Shown: positions 44,285 to 56,690 of the stretch, piece after piece
Position numbering within the stretch: position 1 is the stretch's first letter
Layout of the letters: every line of letters begins with the position of its first letter
Assembly (NCBI GenBank): GCA_951217055.1
Contig: OX578278.1
Span: 44,467,574-44,531,573, forward strand
Reading direction: 5' to 3'
DNA length: 64,000 nt
DNA from: Gerris lacustris
Taxonomy: Eukaryota; Arthropoda; Insecta; Hemiptera; Gerridae
The notes under the pieces: generated by a model
Database searches by the model: none
Seen by the model: only the letters and a program-made list of their open reading frames with translations
What the model was told of the DNA's origin: nothing
Position numbers and translations under genes: made by a program

Positions 44285-46105
44285 AAAATCAGATATATCT
44301 CATCAGAGAATGCAAAAAGGCGTTAAATTAACTTAAACCCTTTATACTTGGCTCTACATACTTCTTACAAACGTAACCCTTATGTATTAGTTCGATATTG
44401 CATTAACAAAACAGGCTAGAATTACCTTCTTTATACCATTCTGTAGACAATTTTTCGCTGATTTCAAAAAGTGAATAAAAAAAATTTGGCATTTTTGGAC
44501 TTAACTTTTTAGTTTTGATTACAGCATTATTATAAATAATAGTTAAATAACAATTAAATATAAGATTAACAATTATTATAAATAATGCTTAAATAACAGT
44601 TAAATATAAGATTATAATTATAAACCGGTTATTTTGGAGGCAATGACATTAAAAGACTATAATGGTGTATACCAAACTTAAATTAATTTCAATTAATTAG
44701 ACGTATGGAGAAATGTATGAATATAAAAGAAAATAAAAACATTTCTAGTTCAAATCTCGATCGATGTTAATTCCTTGATTAAAACAAAAATAAAGTAGTA
44801 CTAAGTATTTGATGTTCATTCATTACGGCTTAGGTTTGGTATTTAGAAATTGATTAAGAAATGTGTTGGTACGCGGCTCGTCTTGGCTCTTAATGTTGAA
44901 ATGTCAATTGATCATTCGTTTATTAGTTATCGATTCTCGTGTATTATATTATGATTGATAATGTCGATTTGACCTTCGATCCAATTTAGTTTAATATTAG
45001 TTGTAATGTACGCACATGTACTAGAATCATCTTAAAACTGTGTACATTGCTGATAAAATCATTCTTGTTTACAATTATAACTCAATTATTTTTCTTTTTT
45101 ATTAATGGGAAATAACGTGAGACACCCTTATCAGTGCAATTCACAAGGATCTGATTTGTTTTGGAATTTAAGAGTGATTATTGATAATCTATAAATGCAC
45201 AAATACCCCCCTTTTTTTTTGTTGATGTGTTAAACTGTATTTTAAGCCTCTTTAGCCGGTGTCACTAATTGGAATGTGTGATAAATCCAAAAATCCAAAT
45301 CTTTTGCTGGAACCTTTGTAAAATAGATGTTTTAGTTGAATATATTTTGTAAAAGATTGTACTTTATTTAAATAATATTAGTTTTAATTAAAATTTATTA
45401 TTTATTATATGTATATATTCTTCGTTATATATAATAACGTAGCAATACTAATAACACTAGTAAAAACTAACAAAAGAGGAATAAAACGGCTCATTTGTTT
45501 ACTTAATCGGAAATTATGAAAGACGTCTCTCTATAATTAAAATTAAGTATATGCCAAAATCAATTATTACAAAAGGCCGACTTTTGACCGCAAGCGATCA
45601 CCATCAATTAATGCCTGTAAGTTGAGAAGAAATGTGGAGGAGCTGTTAGCACAGGAGTTGGAACTGACGGTTATAAATGTGTCATTCTTATGTTAACTAT
45701 AGTCGTACCGCTACTGAAGATATAAAGCCAAACCAACCTTTTGATTATGGTTCTACCATAAACAAAAGGTAAAGAAGCAATGTTCTTGATTTTCTTATCA
45801 AGTGACCCACTATAAGTACATACACGAATTTTTCACATGAGCATCAGGGCAGGTGCTAGAATTTACTAAATCGAAATGCCCAGAAATATTATTTCTCTGT
45901 CAGAATTGTCGTTTTTTAATTTGCTAAAGTAATCAATGACTTCAGTTTTGCTAGTGTGTGCAAACTTATTAGTGGGTGTAATTACTTTTAATGATCTTGA
46001 AACGGGTTTGTTGTAAATTTTAGCGAATTTCATCAAAATAATTAGCATTTCCACACTATCAGACTTTAGTTTGGTGCATCTTTTTCTAATATGTATTGCA
46101 TAGGG
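44285..46105. other. AT-rich intron DNA
   Basis: A TATAAGATTAACAATTATTATAAATAA-like stretch near 43040 recurs near 44560, in part flanking the MITE. No gene is supported. Confidence 0.45.
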
Positions 46106-46826
46106 CAGGGGTCTTCAATCTTTTTGGTTGAAGAGACGGATATGGATAGGATGGTCTATAGAGGGCCGAATGAAGTAAGCAACTTTTTTTTAATCCGGGG
46201 GCTTTTACACCCGAAGACGCAGGCCACTTAGGTGGGCCCACTGAACAAACCCGGGTTAGGGACCGAAATCTTCACATACTCGTGTGACGATATGGTCGTT
46301 AACCATGACTCCCCTCCTCTCCTAGTTGTATTACAACCAAGAATGTCATCATCATGATTTCCAGGCCGAAACCTGGTGGTTCTTTCGAGGAGCGTCCCAT
46401 TTGTTTAAACAATGGGTGGACATTGGACATTGAGCGAGGGGCCGGTCCGGGAATCGAACCCAGAGCTGTGGTCAGAAGCGGTCATCCATACATCTTGTGA
46501 CCCTGCTCGAGGCTGCTTAACTTGCCTTATCGCAAAGCGAGCGCTCTAGCCTCCGAGCCACCCAGGCCCCCTCAAAGTAAGCCATACTCAACCATCGAAT
46601 TTTACAATGGTAGGCAATATCCGGATGAGCACGATCCATTTCGGCCATAAAAACTTTTTTAATGTTTTAATGTTTTTAATGTTTGATATGGCATTTGATT
46701 ATGCGTAGAACTTATAACTTTACAGTGTTTAGGTTTATTTGTTAACTTCTTTTATGGGGTGGCGGGCCGGATAAAAATGTCTCACGGGGCGGATACGGCC
46801 CGCGGGCCGTAGTTTGGAGACCCCTA
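46106..46826. mobile_element. hAT (Charlie-like) non-autonomous element
   Basis: The left end is CAGGGGTCTTCAATC. The right end, read inverted, is TAGGGGTCTCCAAACTACGG followed by CCCGCGGGCC. This is a very characteristic Charlie-type hAT terminus. A SINE is inserted at 46181-46574. The flanking octamers do not match clearly. Confidence 0.8.
46181..46574 (-). mobile_element. tRNA-derived SINE (family S2), full length
   Basis: AAGTAAGC target duplications lie at 46173-46180 and 46575-46582. Read on the minus strand it starts GGGTGGCTCGGAGGCTAGAG (A-box), then has GGGTTCGATTCCCGG (B-box) and the body shared with 29305-29575. It ends in an A-rich tail. All parts of a tRNA-SINE are present. Confidence 0.9.
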
Positions 46827-48400
46827 GGGTATAGACAAATTGAACTAAATCGGATTGACCCTTGAATTAGGTTTTTATCGAAATAACAAATGTTATAACC
46901 ATTCTGAAATACATTTTCTTGGCAAATATGTAACGAAATTCTACTGAATAATTTAACTTTGATTACCTCATTAAAACCAAGATTTATTAAACATATAAAG
47001 AAACGTGTTTATGATTTCTATTTAAAAAAAAGTTTACAATACTAACAAATATTTGAGTATTTCCATTAATTAAGTGAGTAGTTGGTGAGAATTTTCCAAT
47101 TTGAAATAAATCGAATAAATAATTTTATTATATTTGGAACAGCGTGCATAAATTTTAAATTCATAAAAGTATTTATATGAGTAAGTGAGTAAGATTTTCT
47201 ATAAAAAGTAAGTACTTTGAAATATATGAAACACAACCGGAAACAATATCCCCGAAATTAAATAACACATGATCATGATACATGATTTGAAAAATATTTT
47301 TTTAAAAAATGCCCTTGCAGATTCTTAAAATATACCTTTTTATCTATACAAGGAACCTTAAATAAAAAAATAATAATTTTATGTTCTGTGTCTTAAAACA
47401 GAGTTATGACGAACATCCGGTTCGTAAATTGAAACCACAAAATATGTTATCTTTATAAGTAATATCTACCACATTAGAAAGATATTGTTAACATTTTGTC
47501 CATGACAGCTACTCATTCGTAAAAACATAAATGAAATAATAAAAGTAAAATTGAAATATTTGCATTCATCCTTTTCTCAGTTCATTTATTAATTTTGATG
47601 TTTACATGCGAATAGCTAGTTAAGTAAAGAATGTTGATTCTGGTAAGTGAAGATGATAGTGAAATGGATGCATCATCAGTTTTATAAACAGGAATTGTAA
47701 GTTCTAGAACCTTTGGCCTACCGGCCTTGAATAGGCTATTCTCTCGGTCCATCTCTTTGTATTGCTTTTTCGGTTTGCTTTGTTTTTTGTTTTTTTCATG
47801 TTTTAAGCAAATTTTTCTGTATTCTGTTTTGCATTATAAAATTTTCTTCATGCTTATTTCCATTTTTTTAACAAATATTTTGTGATTTGTAGGTTCAGTC
47901 TGAATTGTACTATTTTCAACATATTTGTGTCCATGTGCATTTTTTTTTTTTTTTTTGAGATACATTTTTATTATTACTAAATTCCGGTTCATACCCTACT
48001 TAAAAAATTAAATACTAACTGCTACAAAACCTTGCTCGTTTTTATTAATATTTATTATACTTTTGTTACCATGTTGCTAACGTAACATGGTTTTAACTTT
48101 TTTATTATTTAACAATTCGTTGCAATAGAAATTTGATTCCTCATTGATTAATTGACGAGTTTAGAGGTTTTGGGACAATAGTAGATAGACATAATAAATA
48201 TAGTTTTGGGGCAATGTCTTGTGTTGCTAACTAAAGGCGTTTTTAAAGGGAGCTGCTACTTCATCCATCATCAGGTTTACTTTACTACCTGTTGCAGCTA
48301 ATCCCGATTCTCAGTTCTTCCTGTGGAGGGCGGTTTTAGCTCCGCCTGTAGCTGAGTTTTAAATTTTGTCTGGAATCGATCTTGAAACTTTTTTCTCTAT
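46827..48400. other. AT-rich intron DNA
   Basis: No gene or defined repeat is supported. A T-run lies at 47940-47956. Confidence 0.5.
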
Positions 48401-49161
48401 GCCCTATTCACACGGGGGTATACGCAAATCTCGTCACGAGCTACCTCGCGACCATGAAACTGGGAGACTGCGCGATTCAAGTTCACCCGTCATCCTCACA
48501 CTTCCGCGACTCGAGTTGCGCGTACAACGTAGTCTGAGGTTTGGTTAGAAATTAAAGTCAGTTTTCACAGGCAATAGGCCGAGTAAATCAATACTCAGTA
48601 TTTTGTATCCAGCTCCCTGAACAATATCTAGTGATTGCAGTAGCGATGAGGATATCGTTATCCATTATTATTATTGCCGCCGGTACAGAAGAATAAAAGT
48701 GAGATGTTTTGTGTGCATATCCTTACATCAAAAAGAACATCAATTGTAGGTTATTTTTGGTGCAAATGCTTGGTTTGTGTACAGATTTAATGTATTTTAG
48801 TATGTATTTCTTAGTATATTTCAATAAATTGATAAACTTACCTGGGAGATTCACTTCCCTGGATTCTCATTTCCATGCTTTCTCCGTCACATCCTTCTTG
48901 GAATATCCTTTAACCCTGTAACTATGCAGCACGGGAAACTTCTCCACTTCCACGAATTTTAAATTAAACACTTATTCACTCATTGCGACACGAACAACAA
49001 GCCACGTTTGGTAGGAAACTGGAGAGCCACGTTTGGACTAGGAGATCAGCATGCAGAGTCGCCGGTACTGGAGTATTCCTGTCTAAGTAGCGCCACCTAA
49101 TTACGCATGCCGAGTCTCCTTGTTTCGAGGATATTTACGCATCCTCGTGTGAATAGGGTCC
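48401..49161. mobile_element. MITE with CCCTATTCACACG ends (~760 bp)
   Basis: The left end GCCCTATTCACACGGGGGTA and the right end, inverted (GGACCCTATTCACACGAGGA), match, as do sub-terminal TACGCAAAT/GCGTAAAT pieces. The ends resemble PIF/Harbinger-type MITEs. The frames at 48366-48548 and 48709-48921 overlap it and have no family similarity. Confidence 0.65.
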
Positions 49162-50104
49162 TTAGACGGTGATTCTTCTCACTTCACCACAGGGTTGGTC
49201 TTAAAGAAAAAATTACAGTACTGCAATTTTTTTTAATACTTGTAGGTAGCGAACTGTTCGTTCTCAAACCACATTTATTTTTAAAGCCCCACCGGAGAGA
49301 CAAGAATTCCTATATAATGATTGCAGCCTTTTTGAAGTCTTTTTAACCAGGCACGAAATATAGTGTGGAAGCTCTATACGCTATACTCAAAACTCAAAAC
49401 ATCTGGGCGTAATTATTGTCGGTGGATGTAATAAAAATTAGAAAATTGCATATGGTTCTGTTTTTATTTTATGAAGGCAGGTACTGAAATAAACAAAGAT
49501 TTAAAATTAATGTTTTGACAAATATAATTTTTTAAAAAGTAATTTAAATGTTTTTAAATTTCTATACTGAAAGAAATCTTTAAATTGTGTTATATTAGTT
49601 AGTTTTTTTTTACGCTATTAGTGCAACTAAATAATATATGGTAGCATCTAATATTTCGATATTAATTAATTAACACATTATTTCTCAAATATCATGTTTA
49701 AACTTACAAGTTTATATTTGTACGAGTCAGGATTATTTTAAGTTATTAAATGTTTCCATAATTTTTCCTTACCTTTTTAGCTATAATATAAATTTTTCTA
49801 TTTAATTGTGAAGTTTTTTACATTTTCTTTTTTCATATTATCATTATTTAAGAATTATCCTAGAAATATACCAGTACTTGTTTTATAAGTATATATACTT
49901 AGAAATTTTAATATTAATGAAACCTACATATTTTTCCGGTTTATTTCACAATATAATACTCTAACATTATCCTTTGAATAAAAATTATACTGTTCTATGG
50001 CTTTACTTTAATTATTATTTTTTTAATTTTTTTTACATTATAAATGCGTAACTTGAAAAGGTTAACATTCCTATTCGTTTTCGTCATCAGTTTGCTGTCT
50101 GATT
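49162..50104. other. AT-rich intron DNA
   Basis: Nothing is supported here beyond low-complexity AT sequence. Confidence 0.5.
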
Positions 50105-52246
50105 CAGTAGCGTACACAGAAAAAAATTTCGGGGGGGGCCAACTTTCTTGAGTGACGATATGCGGGTTTAGCATACCCCATAATTTATTATAACTGTAAT
50201 CCCCCCCTCCCCTTTAGCACAACAATTTCAATTTCTAACCTTATTTTGAATATAATTAAAAGCCTATAAGATAACACCTAACAAATTGACACACTTATAA
50301 AAATTACATAGAGGCTGTAAACTTTATAAAAACTCAATGAATTGGGTTTTAAATTACATGTTGCAATCAATACAAAACAATTTCACCTCAGTAAATAGTG
50401 TGGCACATAGCTTCCTCGCGTACAATATCATATACTTTAACGATGGTCATAATTAGCCCACCGTTGGTCCCATATAAGTTCCATCATCATTGAGCACCCT
50501 TTTGCTTTTTTTCCACAGGTGCACACACATACATTTATTTACACCTATGTCTTTAAAAATACTCATATGATTTGTTATAAAGCTGATCGAAAGTAGCTAA
50601 CAGATCCCCAGATTAATTTCAACCGTCGGCGCTCTTCAAATTTTGCTAAATTGATACTTTAAAACATGTTAAAAATCAAATAAATTTTGACTCATTTAAA
50701 AACGAAGGGAAAATTAAATAAATATGAAAATAAAAGGATGTGAAACCATAAAATCATTAAATTATACGAAATTGGACGCGAGGAAGCTATATGCATGAAT
50801 TAAAGTATCAATTTAGCAACATTTTAAGAGCGCAGAAGGTTGAAATTAATCTGGTGCTAACTGCAGTTTACTTTAAACAAACAATTAAAATTTCATAAAA
50901 ATCAGATGATTACTTTTGAAGATATAGGGGTAAATAACTGTGTGTTTGTGCGCATGTGGAAGAGAAACAAATGAATGCAAAAGATTGAAACTTATTTGGG
51001 ACCAGCAATGTTATGACCTGGCTAATTATGACTTATCATAAAAATTTCATTAAAATAGGACCAATAGTATTTAAGACATGTTGGGTCATAAAATTGATAA
51101 ATTATGTTCCACAAAAATTGAGTGGCAGGCAGAGGTCGTAAACGGATTTCTGTTTTGGATTTTTTTAAAATCTAAGACATAAAAATTGTACGTTCTTTAG
51201 AGCTATCACATATCTTCCGTTCTCTTTGGTAAGCTTGGAAACAAAAACGTGCTCCAAACTGCCTTTCCGGGCCCGGAAAGCAATTCGACTGATTTAGTTT
51301 AGGAATCCAAGTTCAATTTAATGCATTTAATTCCATCGGCAAACATCCGCGTCCTGCCGACAATCAGGTTGATCAAGTTTAATTTTAAGCGCCATCGGAA
51401 AAAATCTAGCCGACCCGGGAATTGGACCGATTTAATTTATGCATCCTAATTTAATTCAATGAATCTAATTCCATCGAAAAAAATATTGGCCCAGACGACA
51501 ATCGGGTTAGTGTTTTTAATTCCATCAGCGAAAATCCGGGCCCAGTCGACACTCCGGCCGGTATAGTGTACAACGTTTTCAACTCCATCGGCAAAAATCC
51601 GGGCCCAGGCGACAATTGGGCCGGTATAGTGTAAAACGTTTTCAACTCCATCGGCAATAAACCGGACCCAGCCGACAATCGCTGGTATAGTGTACAACAT
51701 TTTCAACTCTATCAGCAGCAAAAATCCAGGCCCAGCCGAGAATCGGGCCGGTATAATGTTTAACGTTTTCAACTCCATCTGCAGCAAAAATCCGGGCCCA
51801 GCCTACAATCGGGCCGGTATAGTGTTTAAAGTTTTCAACTCCATCGGCAAAAATCCGGGCCCAGCCGACAATCGGGCCGGTATAGTGTACAACGTTTTCA
51901 ACTCCATCGACAGGAAAAATCCGGGCCCAGCCGACAATCGGGCCGGTATAGTATTTAAAATTTTCAACTCCATCGGCAAAAGCCGGGCCCAGCCGACAAT
52001 CAGGTCGGAATAGTGTTTAATAAATTTTAATTCTATCGGAAAAATCCAGGCGGAACTGGCATTTTGTGATAATTTAGTGTATATACACACCCTAATATAA
52101 TACTAAATTAATTCCTGTTATCAGAAAATATGAATGCATCTGTCATTAGTATGTTTGTTTGGTATTACATGTATGGCGGGTTCAAGTTATGTAATCATTT
52201 CGGGGGGGGCCAGGGCCCCTTGGGCCCCCCCCTGCGTACGCCACTG
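50105..52246 (+). mobile_element. hAT non-autonomous element, family H1 (2142 bp, perfect duplication)
   Basis: GTCTGATT occurs exactly at 50097-50104 and 52247-52254. The ends are CAGTAGCGTACACAG and, inverted, CAGTGGCGTACGCAG, with G- and C-runs just inside. This defines the H1 family and its hAT membership (8-bp duplication). The interior carries the same minisatellite as 34471-37076 in opposite orientation. No transposase was found. Confidence 0.9.
51500..52040. repeat. ~62-65-bp minisatellite (about eight units), inverse of the 34.6-kb array
   Basis: Units contain CCATCGGCAAAAATCCGGGC, then CCAGCCGACAATCGGGCC and GGTATAGTGT. Start-to-start spacings are about 62, 61, 67, 65, 64 and 65, with small insertions of CAGCAA type. 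Open frames on both strands through the array (about 95-113 codons, repeating NPGPADNRAGIVFN-like) are products of the repeat, not genes. Confidence 0.9.
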
Positions 52247-52324
52247 GTCTGATTGAACTTGGTGATTTTTTTTGGAAAACCATCTTTTTTGGAACTTACT
52301 TATCTCTATCTCTCTCTCTCTCAT

Positions 52325-52943
52325 TTTTACTTTCTCATATAAAGAGAAAGTATTGTGATGGCGCGAAAATTCGATTTTGAGATTTTGATGGATTTACACG
52401 TTTTGAGGTCCCCTGAGTCCAAAAAAGTGGTTTTTAAAAAATGTCTGTCCGTCGTCTGTCGTCTGTCGTCTGTGCAGGCGCCTGGAGCCTAAACTACTGG
52501 GCCGATTTTGACGAAATTTGGCATACATGTTCAGAAAAATCATACCCCGAGGCGAAATCGAGAAATGAATTTTAGCTCTAAATTTGGGGGCGCTACCCCC
52601 CAAAAACTCTGAAAAAAACGGAAAAAAAATTATTTCTCGAAAACGGTTCCGACGATTTTGATTAAAAAATTCTAAAATGTAGTCCATTGGACTACGAATC
52701 TAACGATATAAGCCGTTTTTCCGGGAAAAATCTAGTTCCTGAGAAAATAGCTTAAAACGCGGACGGAGAGAGCCCGGGTTCGATTCCCCGCCCAGGAGAA
52801 GTTATTTTTATGATAAATTTTGATGAAATGTTCAATATTAATTAAATGTACATACGAAAACTAATAAATGGAAAACACTGGGCTATGTAATCATGAACTC
52901 GTATATGAGAAAGTTTGTCTGAGTTGTCTCGGACCGATTTTTT
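52325..52943 (+). mobile_element. Repeat family R1, reference copy
   Basis: It starts TTTTTACTTTCTCATATAAA and ends with GTATATGAGAAAGTTTGTCT followed by GAGTTGTCTCGGACC. The B-box GGTTCGATTCC is at 52777-52787, preceded at about the usual tRNA spacing by TAGCTTAAAACGCGG. A second R1-like start (TTTTTTACTTTCTTATATACG) follows directly at 52940. Confidence 0.8.
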
Positions 52944-53643
52944 ACTTTCTTATATACGTAGTGTACCTATATAAAATCATAGTATTGTAATGGCGTATAA
53001 ATTCGATTTTTGGTGACATGTTTTTATCAAAACATTGAATCAAAAACTCTTGACTATTACTTAGGCCTGCCCTTAACTGTAATTTTTCACTCCAATAATT
53101 TACTGTTTTATTTTTTTTTTATTATAGTTCATCATTAAACTAGAACTAGAGGGTAAGTGTATCGTATGCTCTAAGTATTTTCTTATCTGAAGGTACTTGT
53201 TCCTTGTGATGTTACTATATATTCTTCAGTAAGGAAATAAGTTTTTATGGTTGGAACGTGGTTGGGCTAAAGCTCACGATTTGTCCGGATTCCTGGTCCG
53301 AGTGTTAACTCAGTCTAGGTTGCAGGTCTGCCGTGGAACATGGAGCCCAGCCTCCTCGCCGTGTGTAACTTCCAACTTCTATCTTCCCTTGTAATAGATC
53401 CGACCTTGATCCACAGTCTGACGTGAGATTGGTAATCACCTGAAGCTCTCGTTATGTAATTTAAGACGCTCCTCCCACGACTCGTTCTAATCTCTAATCC
53501 TTTATCGTATCATTTCAATACGATCGTTCAATAAATGTTTTTCTTACTCTTCATTATTTCACGGCTTTTGATTTGTTTTGACTGGTGTATCCGATGGTTC
53601 ATTGTATAGCCTTGCTTTTTATATTACTTGCAATTTTTTAAAC

Positions 53644-54643
53644 CTCCTCATATAAAGAGACAGTAAAAAAAAGAGTATTGTGATGGAATACGAATCAAAA
53701 ATTTTATTTTGAGATTTTGATGGATTTAAACGTTTTGAGGTCCCCTGAGTCCATAAAAGTGTTTTTTTAAAAAAAATTCTGTCTGTCGTCCGTGCAGAGG
53801 CCTGGAGCCTAAACTACTGGGCCAATTTTGATGAAATTTGGCATACATGTTCGCAGTGGCGTATCCAAGGGGGCATAGGGGGCTCGTGCCCCCCCCCCCC
53901 CCCCTGACAGGCCCGTACCCGAAAGAGTTAACAAAAAAAAAAAAAAAATACGCTGTATTTTTTTTTTTTAATATATATTTTTAACTTTACCTCATATTCA
54001 ATTTCACCTCAGAAATGCATAAAAGGGCTGTTTTGAGAGGTCATATTTTCAAAATTTTCCGACCCCCCGCCATAGATCCCCTCTCCTTTTAATTAACTGC
54101 AGCCGACGCCCATGACTTACAGTAAGATATTGTACTGCAGTAAGCTTTCCACTACGAATCCCCCCCCCCCAATCTAAACTTACTTAGAATGTGCCCCCTC
54201 CAGACCTAGCCGCTGGATACGCCACTGCATGTTCAGAAAAATAAAACCCCGAGGCAAAATCGACAAAATGAATTTTAGCTTCAAATTGGGGGCACTACCC
54301 CCCAAAAACTCTGAAAACACGTGAAAAGAAATTATTTCTCGAAAACGGTTCCGACGATTTTGATAAAAATTCTAAAATGTAGTCCATTTAAATACGAATC
54401 TAACGATATAAGGCGTTTTGCCAGGAAAAATCTAGTTCCTGAGAAAATAGCTTAAAACGCTGACGGAGAGAGCCCGGGTTCGATTCCCCGCACAGGTGAA
54501 GTTATTTTTATGATACATTTTGATGAAATGTTGAATAATAATTAATGTACAAACGAAAACTAATAAATGGAAAACTCTGGGCTAAGCAATTATGAACTCG
54601 TATATGAGACAGTTTGTCTGAGTTGTCTCGGCCCGATTTTTTC
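53644..54643 (+). mobile_element. Repeat family R1 copy, interrupted by a hAT element
   Basis: It has the same order as 52325-52943, and the sequence breaks at CATGTT and resumes at CATGTTCAG around the insert. The B-box GGTTCGATTCCCCGC is near 54478. Confidence 0.8.
53854..54227. mobile_element. hAT non-autonomous element, family H1 (374 bp), nested in R1
   Basis: The ends are CAGTGGCGTATCCA and, inverted, CAGTGGCGTATCCA. The flanking octamers are CATGTTCG (53846-53853) and CATGTTCA (54228-54235). The intact R1 copies at 38.9 and 52.5 kb show the empty site with a single CATGTTCA. Confidence 0.92.
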
Positions 54644-56239
54644 TTATTATGCAGATAAGTTTATTCTGAATGCTGAGTATGAGTTATATTTCTGCGAATT
54701 TATGGACACACATTTAATGTATTCTTTTCCTCTTGATTACAGTTTAATGCGCATCTAAACTGGGGTCTCTCGTTCCTCCCTCTTATTCTTACTTAGTTCC
54801 GCATAAATGTGCTCAGACGACGGATAGACATTGTAATTTCTTTTTATTAAAAAAAAAACGAAACATCAATGAAAAATCATAATAAAATTTTCGCGCAATC
54901 ACAACCCTTTCTAACTATATTATAATATTTATATGTACTAACTTTATGAGCAAATAAATATAGGTTTTAGCCACAAATTGTATAGTTTTTATTATTTTAG
55001 TTTTTATTAGATACTCATTTTGCGTTTTTGTAATTAAAATTAAAAATATTTAAAAAAAAGTTTGTATAAGGAACTTATTTTATATCAAATACTGTCAGCA
55101 TTGTTATAGTAAGTTCGTCTAATGAAGATTTTAAAACTAAATTTAGCTCAAGTGATGAATTAATAAAATGTTCGCTATTTATTTTTATGTTGTTAAAAAA
55201 CTATAATTTAAGCTATTATACTTTACGAGTTCAAAGTGGGACGTGTGGCAACAGACATTTATAATTATAATTAGCGAGAGGACTGCATTCGATAATTTTA
55301 TACTTGCTAACGATGTAAACATTTTGTTTTCGTCGCCGGCGGTGTGTAATAAAATATTTTTATTCTAAACAAAAGCGCAGTTAACATGCTAACACTTACC
55401 TTTTTAATTTTCACGTCATTTTTACTTTTAAATTATCCATGTTTGGTTTTGTTTGCTATTTCTCGAGTTGTTTTACGTGGGTTCGCATTAATAACGACCC
55501 TCAGTTGGTGGTCAGACGCAGAGGTGGAATATTTTAAAGGTTTGTAGTCATGCTTTTGGTTTTTTACATGATGGGATCTTGTTAAATATTTCTAAAGGGG
55601 GAGATCTGAAGGGCAACAACTAACATTGAGACTGCTACGGGATTTTAATGTGTGCGTACTTGTTATAGTTAGTACTTGTTAGCACCTTAGTCTGACATGC
55701 ACTAATTAGATTGCAAGATGTGTAATTGGATTAGACGGTTTAAGTACAAATGAGCATAAGTTGTCTATATCCATGTCTAGTCCAAATAAACCATGTTTTT
55801 CTGGATGCAGACAAGCAAATGGAAGACTCGGCTCACATTCAGGGAATGAATCATTTCCAGATTGGCGCAAAGATATTTCTTTCTCTTGGTCCGGAATCTG
55901 GTCGAAAATTCCTAAAAGGGGCACAGCTGAAGGGCAACAGCTGACGCGGATGCGAAGCTGATTGGGAGGGGAGAAAATGAAATAAAAGATCAAAGATGTT
56001 TTGGAAGCCTGAGTGCAGGTGTTCCACCACTACCTGCACCCCACGCCATGCTTCGTAGTATTCTGGGAATGCATTCTCCCAACCGGTCTCCTTTCCGTAG
56101 TAATGAACCGGCATGATGGAGCCGGCTCCCCAGCAAATATAAGCATGCCCAGTCATTCAGCTATTTATTTTAAAACATTAACTGGACAAGGGATCGAAAC
56201 AAACGGTATGTGGCTCTTCTTGCCCGCAAAGCCGAACAG
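54644..56239. other. Intron DNA with a GC-richer, coding-like block at 55740-56160
   Basis: Most is AT-rich. The block at 55740-56160 has overlapping open frames on both strands, of which the minus-strand 55851-56156 is the most protein-like. CTGAAGGGCAACARCT-type sequence recurs at about 55605 and 55925, suggesting a repeat. I recognise no family. Confidence 0.35.
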
Positions 56240-56690
56240 AAAATCGGACCGAGACAACTTAGACAAACTTTCTCATGTACGAGTTCGTAATAACTTAGCC
56301 AGTGTTTTCCATTTATTAGTTTTCGTGTTTTCGTAGGCACATTTAATTATTATTGAACATTTTAAATAACTTCCCCTCGGCGGGGACTCGAACCCGGTCT
56401 CCCAACGAGAGAGGCTGGCTTATATTTTTATTGAATGGACTAAATTTTAGAATTTTTAATCAAAATCGTCGGAACAGTTTTCAAGAAATCATTTTTTTAA
56501 CGTTTTTTCATTTTTTTTTGGGGGGGGGGGGGGGGGTGGAGCTTAAATTAATTTCTCGCTTTCGCATCAGGATATGATTTTTTTTTTGAAAATGTATGCC
56601 AAATTTCGTCAAAATCGGCCCAGTAGTTTAGCCTCCACGCGTCTGCACAGACGACAGACAGACTTTTTTTAAAAACCACTTTTTGGACAA
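56240..56690 (-). mobile_element. Repeat family R1 copy, internally deleted
   Basis: It is the inverse of the family, starting at the right end (CGGACCGAGACAAC, then CAAACTTTCTCATG). The tRNA-like segment reads GGGTTCGAGTCCCCGCC on the minus strand. It ends near GTCTGTCTGTCGTC on that strand. Confidence 0.75.

Noticed and set aside
51446..52090. Open frames of about 75-113 codons on both strands with repeated PGPADNRAG-like units
   Set aside because: They are translations of the ~62-bp minisatellite. Both strands are open and the unit is clearly DNA-level.
55386..55547. 53-codon frame starting with a hydrophobic, signal-peptide-like segment
   Set aside because: The hydrophobicity comes from T-rich codons, the frame is short, and there is no splice or homology support.
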